NCBI GenBank assembly: GCA_910577925.1 | Contig: CAJTOI010000002.1 | Coordinates: forward strand, 180,305-244,304 | Direction: 5' to 3' | Origin: an uncultured Roseburia sp. | GTDB taxonomy: Bacteria > Bacillota > Clostridia > Lachnospirales > Lachnospiraceae | Length of the DNA: 64,000 bases | Shown: one piece after another, positions 62,274 through 64,000 of the stretch | Numbering within the stretch: the stretch's first letter is position 1 | Layout: each line of letters begins with the position of its first letter | Made by a program: the position numbers and the translations under genes | Notes under the pieces: model-generated | What the model saw: only the letters and a program-made list of their open reading frames with translations | Told to the model about the DNA's origin: nothing | Databases searched by the model: none

Positions 62274-62813
62274 ATGGATCATATTATACTCGGACTCCTG
62301 CTATTGAGCAGCAGAACCATTTATCAGCTGCATGAACGAATAGAGAAAGGGCTTCATATGATGTACAGCAGCAGTATGGGAAGCATACAGGCTGCCGTAA
62401 AGAAACTGTCCGGCTGCGGATATATTCAGTATGACGAGACTGTTGAGAACGGAAAGTACAAAAAGATTTATTCCATAACGGACAGCGGAAAACAAAAGTT
62501 TATGGAGTGGGTATCCGCGCCGTTTGGAACACAAAGCAGCAAAAATCCTGAATTGGCAAAATTATATTTTATGGGTTTTTCGCCAGAAGAAAACCGCGAG
62601 ACAAGGTTACAGGAATATATTTCATATCTGGAAGAGCAGTATGATGTACTGAATGCCATTTGCCAGGAAGCAGAAAATGTCAATGTTCCTGATAAACACA
62701 GGGATATTCTGCGTTATCAGTTTGCCGCGGCCCAGTATGGGAAAGATTTTATGAAATTCAATATCGAGTGGTATCAGAAATTTCTTGAAGAAATGAGGAA
62801 AGAAAAACAATGA
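62274..62813 (+). CDS. PadR-family transcriptional regulator
   Basis: A 179-residue PadR regulator: an N-terminal winged helix (MDHIILGLLLLSSRTIYQL, MMYSSSMGSIQAAVKKLSGCGYI, YSITDSGKQKFMEWV) and a C-terminal dimerising helix pair (PADR-C4-like). It probably represses its own operon through the palindrome at 62239 in response to a small aromatic or similar compound. The ATG at 62274 follows AGAGGG by four bases. It is coupled by ATGA to the hydrolase gene. Confidence 0.9.
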   Translation: MDHIILGLLLLSSRTIYQLHERIEKGLHMMYSSSMGSIQAAVKKLSGCGYIQYDETVENGKYKKIYSITDSGKQKFMEWVSAPFGTQSSKNPELAKLYFMGFSPEENRETRLQEYISYLEEQYDVLNAICQEAENVNVPDKHRDILRYQFAAAQYGKDFMKFNIEWYQKFLEEMRKEKQ

Positions 62814-63601
62814 AACCGATAAAGTCAGCCAATTCACCGATCACATATTTTGTAAGCCGGACCGGGCAGGCCGAATGGATACTTTTCATCCACGCCGCTT
62901 TCGTCAATCACAATATGTTCAGGGCACAATTTGCATATTTTGAGAATAAATATAATATTCTGGCTATTGATATCATTGGTCACGGTCAGTCTGCCGATGT
63001 TCAAAAAGGCGATACGATAGATCAGACGGCAAAGTGGATATCTGAGATCTTAAAAACCGAACATATTGATAACATACATATTGTCGGCGTTTCACTGGGT
63101 GCGGTTCTGGCACAGGATTTTGCGAATCGCTATCCATATGCGGTACGCTCGCTTGCCTGCTTTGGAGGATATGACATTAATAATTTTGACGCAAAAATGA
63201 AAAGCGAAAACAGCGCAAAACAGAAGCTGATGATGTTGAAAGCACTCTTTTCAGTGAAATGGTTTGCAGAAGCAAACAAGAAAATTTCTGCATATACTTC
63301 ACAGGCGCAAAATGAATTTTATTCTATGAATATACTCTTTCCCAAAAAGTCGTTTCTGTTTCTGGCAACGCTCAATAATATGGTAAACAAGTATCAAACC
63401 GGACAAAGGAATTATCCTTTGCTGATCGGATGCGGAAAATATGATATTCCGATGGAATTAGAGGCAATAAAAGCATGGAAAAGCAGTGAACCCGATTGTA
63501 CCGTGGTTCTTTTTGAAAATGCGGGGCACTGTGTCAATATGGATGTGCCGCAGGAATTTAATAAAACGATGGAGGATTTCTGGAGAGGTGCAAGTCAATA
63601 A
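62810..63601 (+). CDS. Alpha/beta hydrolase
   Basis: A 263-residue alpha/beta hydrolase with a complete triad: Ser95 in GVSLGA, Asp212 in GKYDIPM and His240 in NAGHC. FIHAAFVNHNMFRAQF holds the oxyanion-side loop and IDIIGHGQS the beta-4 turn. No signal peptide is seen, so it is cytoplasmic. It is probably controlled by the PadR regulator with which it overlaps. The substrate (ester, lactone or peroxide) cannot be told. Confidence 0.9.
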   Translation: MKPIKSANSPITYFVSRTGQAEWILFIHAAFVNHNMFRAQFAYFENKYNILAIDIIGHGQSADVQKGDTIDQTAKWISEILKTEHIDNIHIVGVSLGAVLAQDFANRYPYAVRSLACFGGYDINNFDAKMKSENSAKQKLMMLKALFSVKWFAEANKKISAYTSQAQNEFYSMNILFPKKSFLFLATLNNMVNKYQTGQRNYPLLIGCGKYDIPMELEAIKAWKSSEPDCTVVLFENAGHCVNMDVPQEFNKTMEDFWRGASQ

Positions 63602-63727
63602 AGCTGCGGAAACAAAAAAAAGCTGTTGTCACATGTGCACCGGAAATCGCAGCGATTGACTTCAAAATATACCTTAGACCACTGCCGGGAAAAACAACGG
63701 GGACAACGTTTTAGACGGGAAATCCGC
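63602..63727. other. Intergenic stretch without recognised features
   Basis: AT-rich gap after the hydrolase gene. No gene and no convincing rightward terminator were seen here; the leftward terminator and the RNA gene beyond it are listed separately. Confidence 0.6.
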
Positions 63728-63756
63728 AAAAAATGGGAGTGCTGAAGCACCCCCAT
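63728..63756 (-). terminator. Intrinsic terminator of leftward toxin-like transcript
   Basis: Minus strand: ATGGGGGTGC-TTCA-GCACTCCCAT followed by six T residues (63733-63728), with one G-U pair. The only leftward frame upstream is the small peptide gene at the window edge. Confidence 0.8.
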
Positions 63757-63769
63757 TCCCTAAACCCTC

Positions 63770-63798
63770 TTGCAAAATTCGCAGTGTTGGTTTATAAT
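63770..63798 (+). promoter_or_regulatory. Sigma-A-type promoter of candidate antitoxin RNA
   Basis: TTGCAA (63770-63775), 17-nt spacer, TATAAT (63793-63798). No protein gene follows. Confidence 0.7.
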
Positions 63799-63804
63799 CA
63801 TCTT

Positions 63805-63918
63805 AGAAACCGAAGGATATTGAAGTGTCCGACGGTTGTTCAATCGGAAACAATAATCAGTTTAAAAAACAAACGGATCACAAGGCTATCCTCTATGGCA
63901 GTAGAAGATAGCCTTTTC
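63805..63918 (+). ncRNA. Candidate antisense antitoxin RNA (type I TA)
   Basis: About 114 nt from the predicted start near 63805 to a terminator hairpin (AAGGCTATC at 63882-63890, GATAGCCTT at 63907-63915, then TTTT). The RNA would be antisense to the 3' part of the leftward transcript that encodes the small hydrophobic peptide and ends at 63728. This is the arrangement of TxpA/RatA-type type I systems. Confidence 0.6.
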
Positions 63919-63920
63919 CG

Positions 63921-64000
63921 TTACTTGCGGTTGTGTTTATTGTCTATGTATGTCAAGGCTGCAAAAATCACCAGCACCAACGTAAGCACTTCTAACGTAT
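63921..64000 (-). CDS. Small hydrophobic peptide, holin-like toxin candidate (partial)
   Basis: The last 25 codons of a leftward frame that enters from the right edge: a single hydrophobic helix (LEVLTLVLVIFAALTYI) followed by a charged DNKHNRK tail and a TAA at 63923-63921. Shape and size fit the holin-like membrane peptides of Firmicute type I toxin-antitoxin loci. The start lies outside the window, so full length is unknown. The transcript would continue to the terminator at 63728 and overlap the opposing small RNA. Confidence 0.6.
   Translation of the reverse strand, partial: TLEVLTLVLVIFAALTYIDNKHNRK

Overview
The window looks like a chromosome segment from a motile low-GC Gram-positive, probably a Clostridia/Lachnospiraceae-type organism. 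The evidence is a CsrA-FliW-FlgM late flagellar block with two tandem FlgK paralogues and a single short flagellin. There are also strong AGGAGG-type ribosome binding sites, tightly overlapping (ATGA) genes and a PadR regulator. No tRNA, rRNA, CRISPR array or insertion sequence was seen. The species cannot be named from the sequence alone.

Layout. (1) 1-46.5 kb is a very large glycan island. It carries about 21 glycosyltransferase domains: GT2, a StrF-like GT2 relative, GT8, CgeB-like GT-B and a TagF-like polyol-phosphate transferase. It also carries four methyltransferase domains, two radical SAM proteins and several nucleotide-sugar pathways. The pathways are FdtA/FdtB (3-amino-3,6-dideoxyhexose), WbpB/WbpE/WbpD-like (2,3-diamino sugar), PseB/PseH-like/PseF (pseudaminic acid type) and the amidotransferase-HisH-HisF trio (acetamidino group). 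(2) 40.8-44.1 kb holds the flagellin gene fliC, a small helical protein and the motility accessory factor Maf, the enzyme class that attaches nonulosonic acids to flagellin. (3) 46.7-57.8 kb is the late flagellar block, transcribed leftwards: flgM-flgN-flgK-flgK-flgL-fliW-csrA, then flaG-fliD-fliS-fliT-like. (4) 57.9-64 kb holds a two-part ThrE-type exporter, a hybrid histidine kinase, a PadR regulator with an alpha/beta hydrolase, and at the right edge a candidate type I toxin-antitoxin locus.

How it fits together. The island most probably makes and assembles an elaborate glycan on flagellin, with Maf and the other transferases working on FliC. The main new observation is regulatory. A motif of the form TAAN-N15/16-NNCGATAT, matching the sigma-28 (FliA/SigD) consensus, lies upstream of fliC, flgM and flaG. 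It also lies upstream of at least three glycan operons and of an orphan small gene, so the glycan island appears to be wired into the late flagellar regulon. The fliC leader carries GGA motifs in hairpin loops, which suits control by the CsrA/FliW pair encoded nearby. The sigma-28-type leader of the leftmost glycan operon carries eight GGA motifs in 50 nt followed by an intrinsic terminator. That is a candidate CsrA-binding attenuator or sponge RNA.
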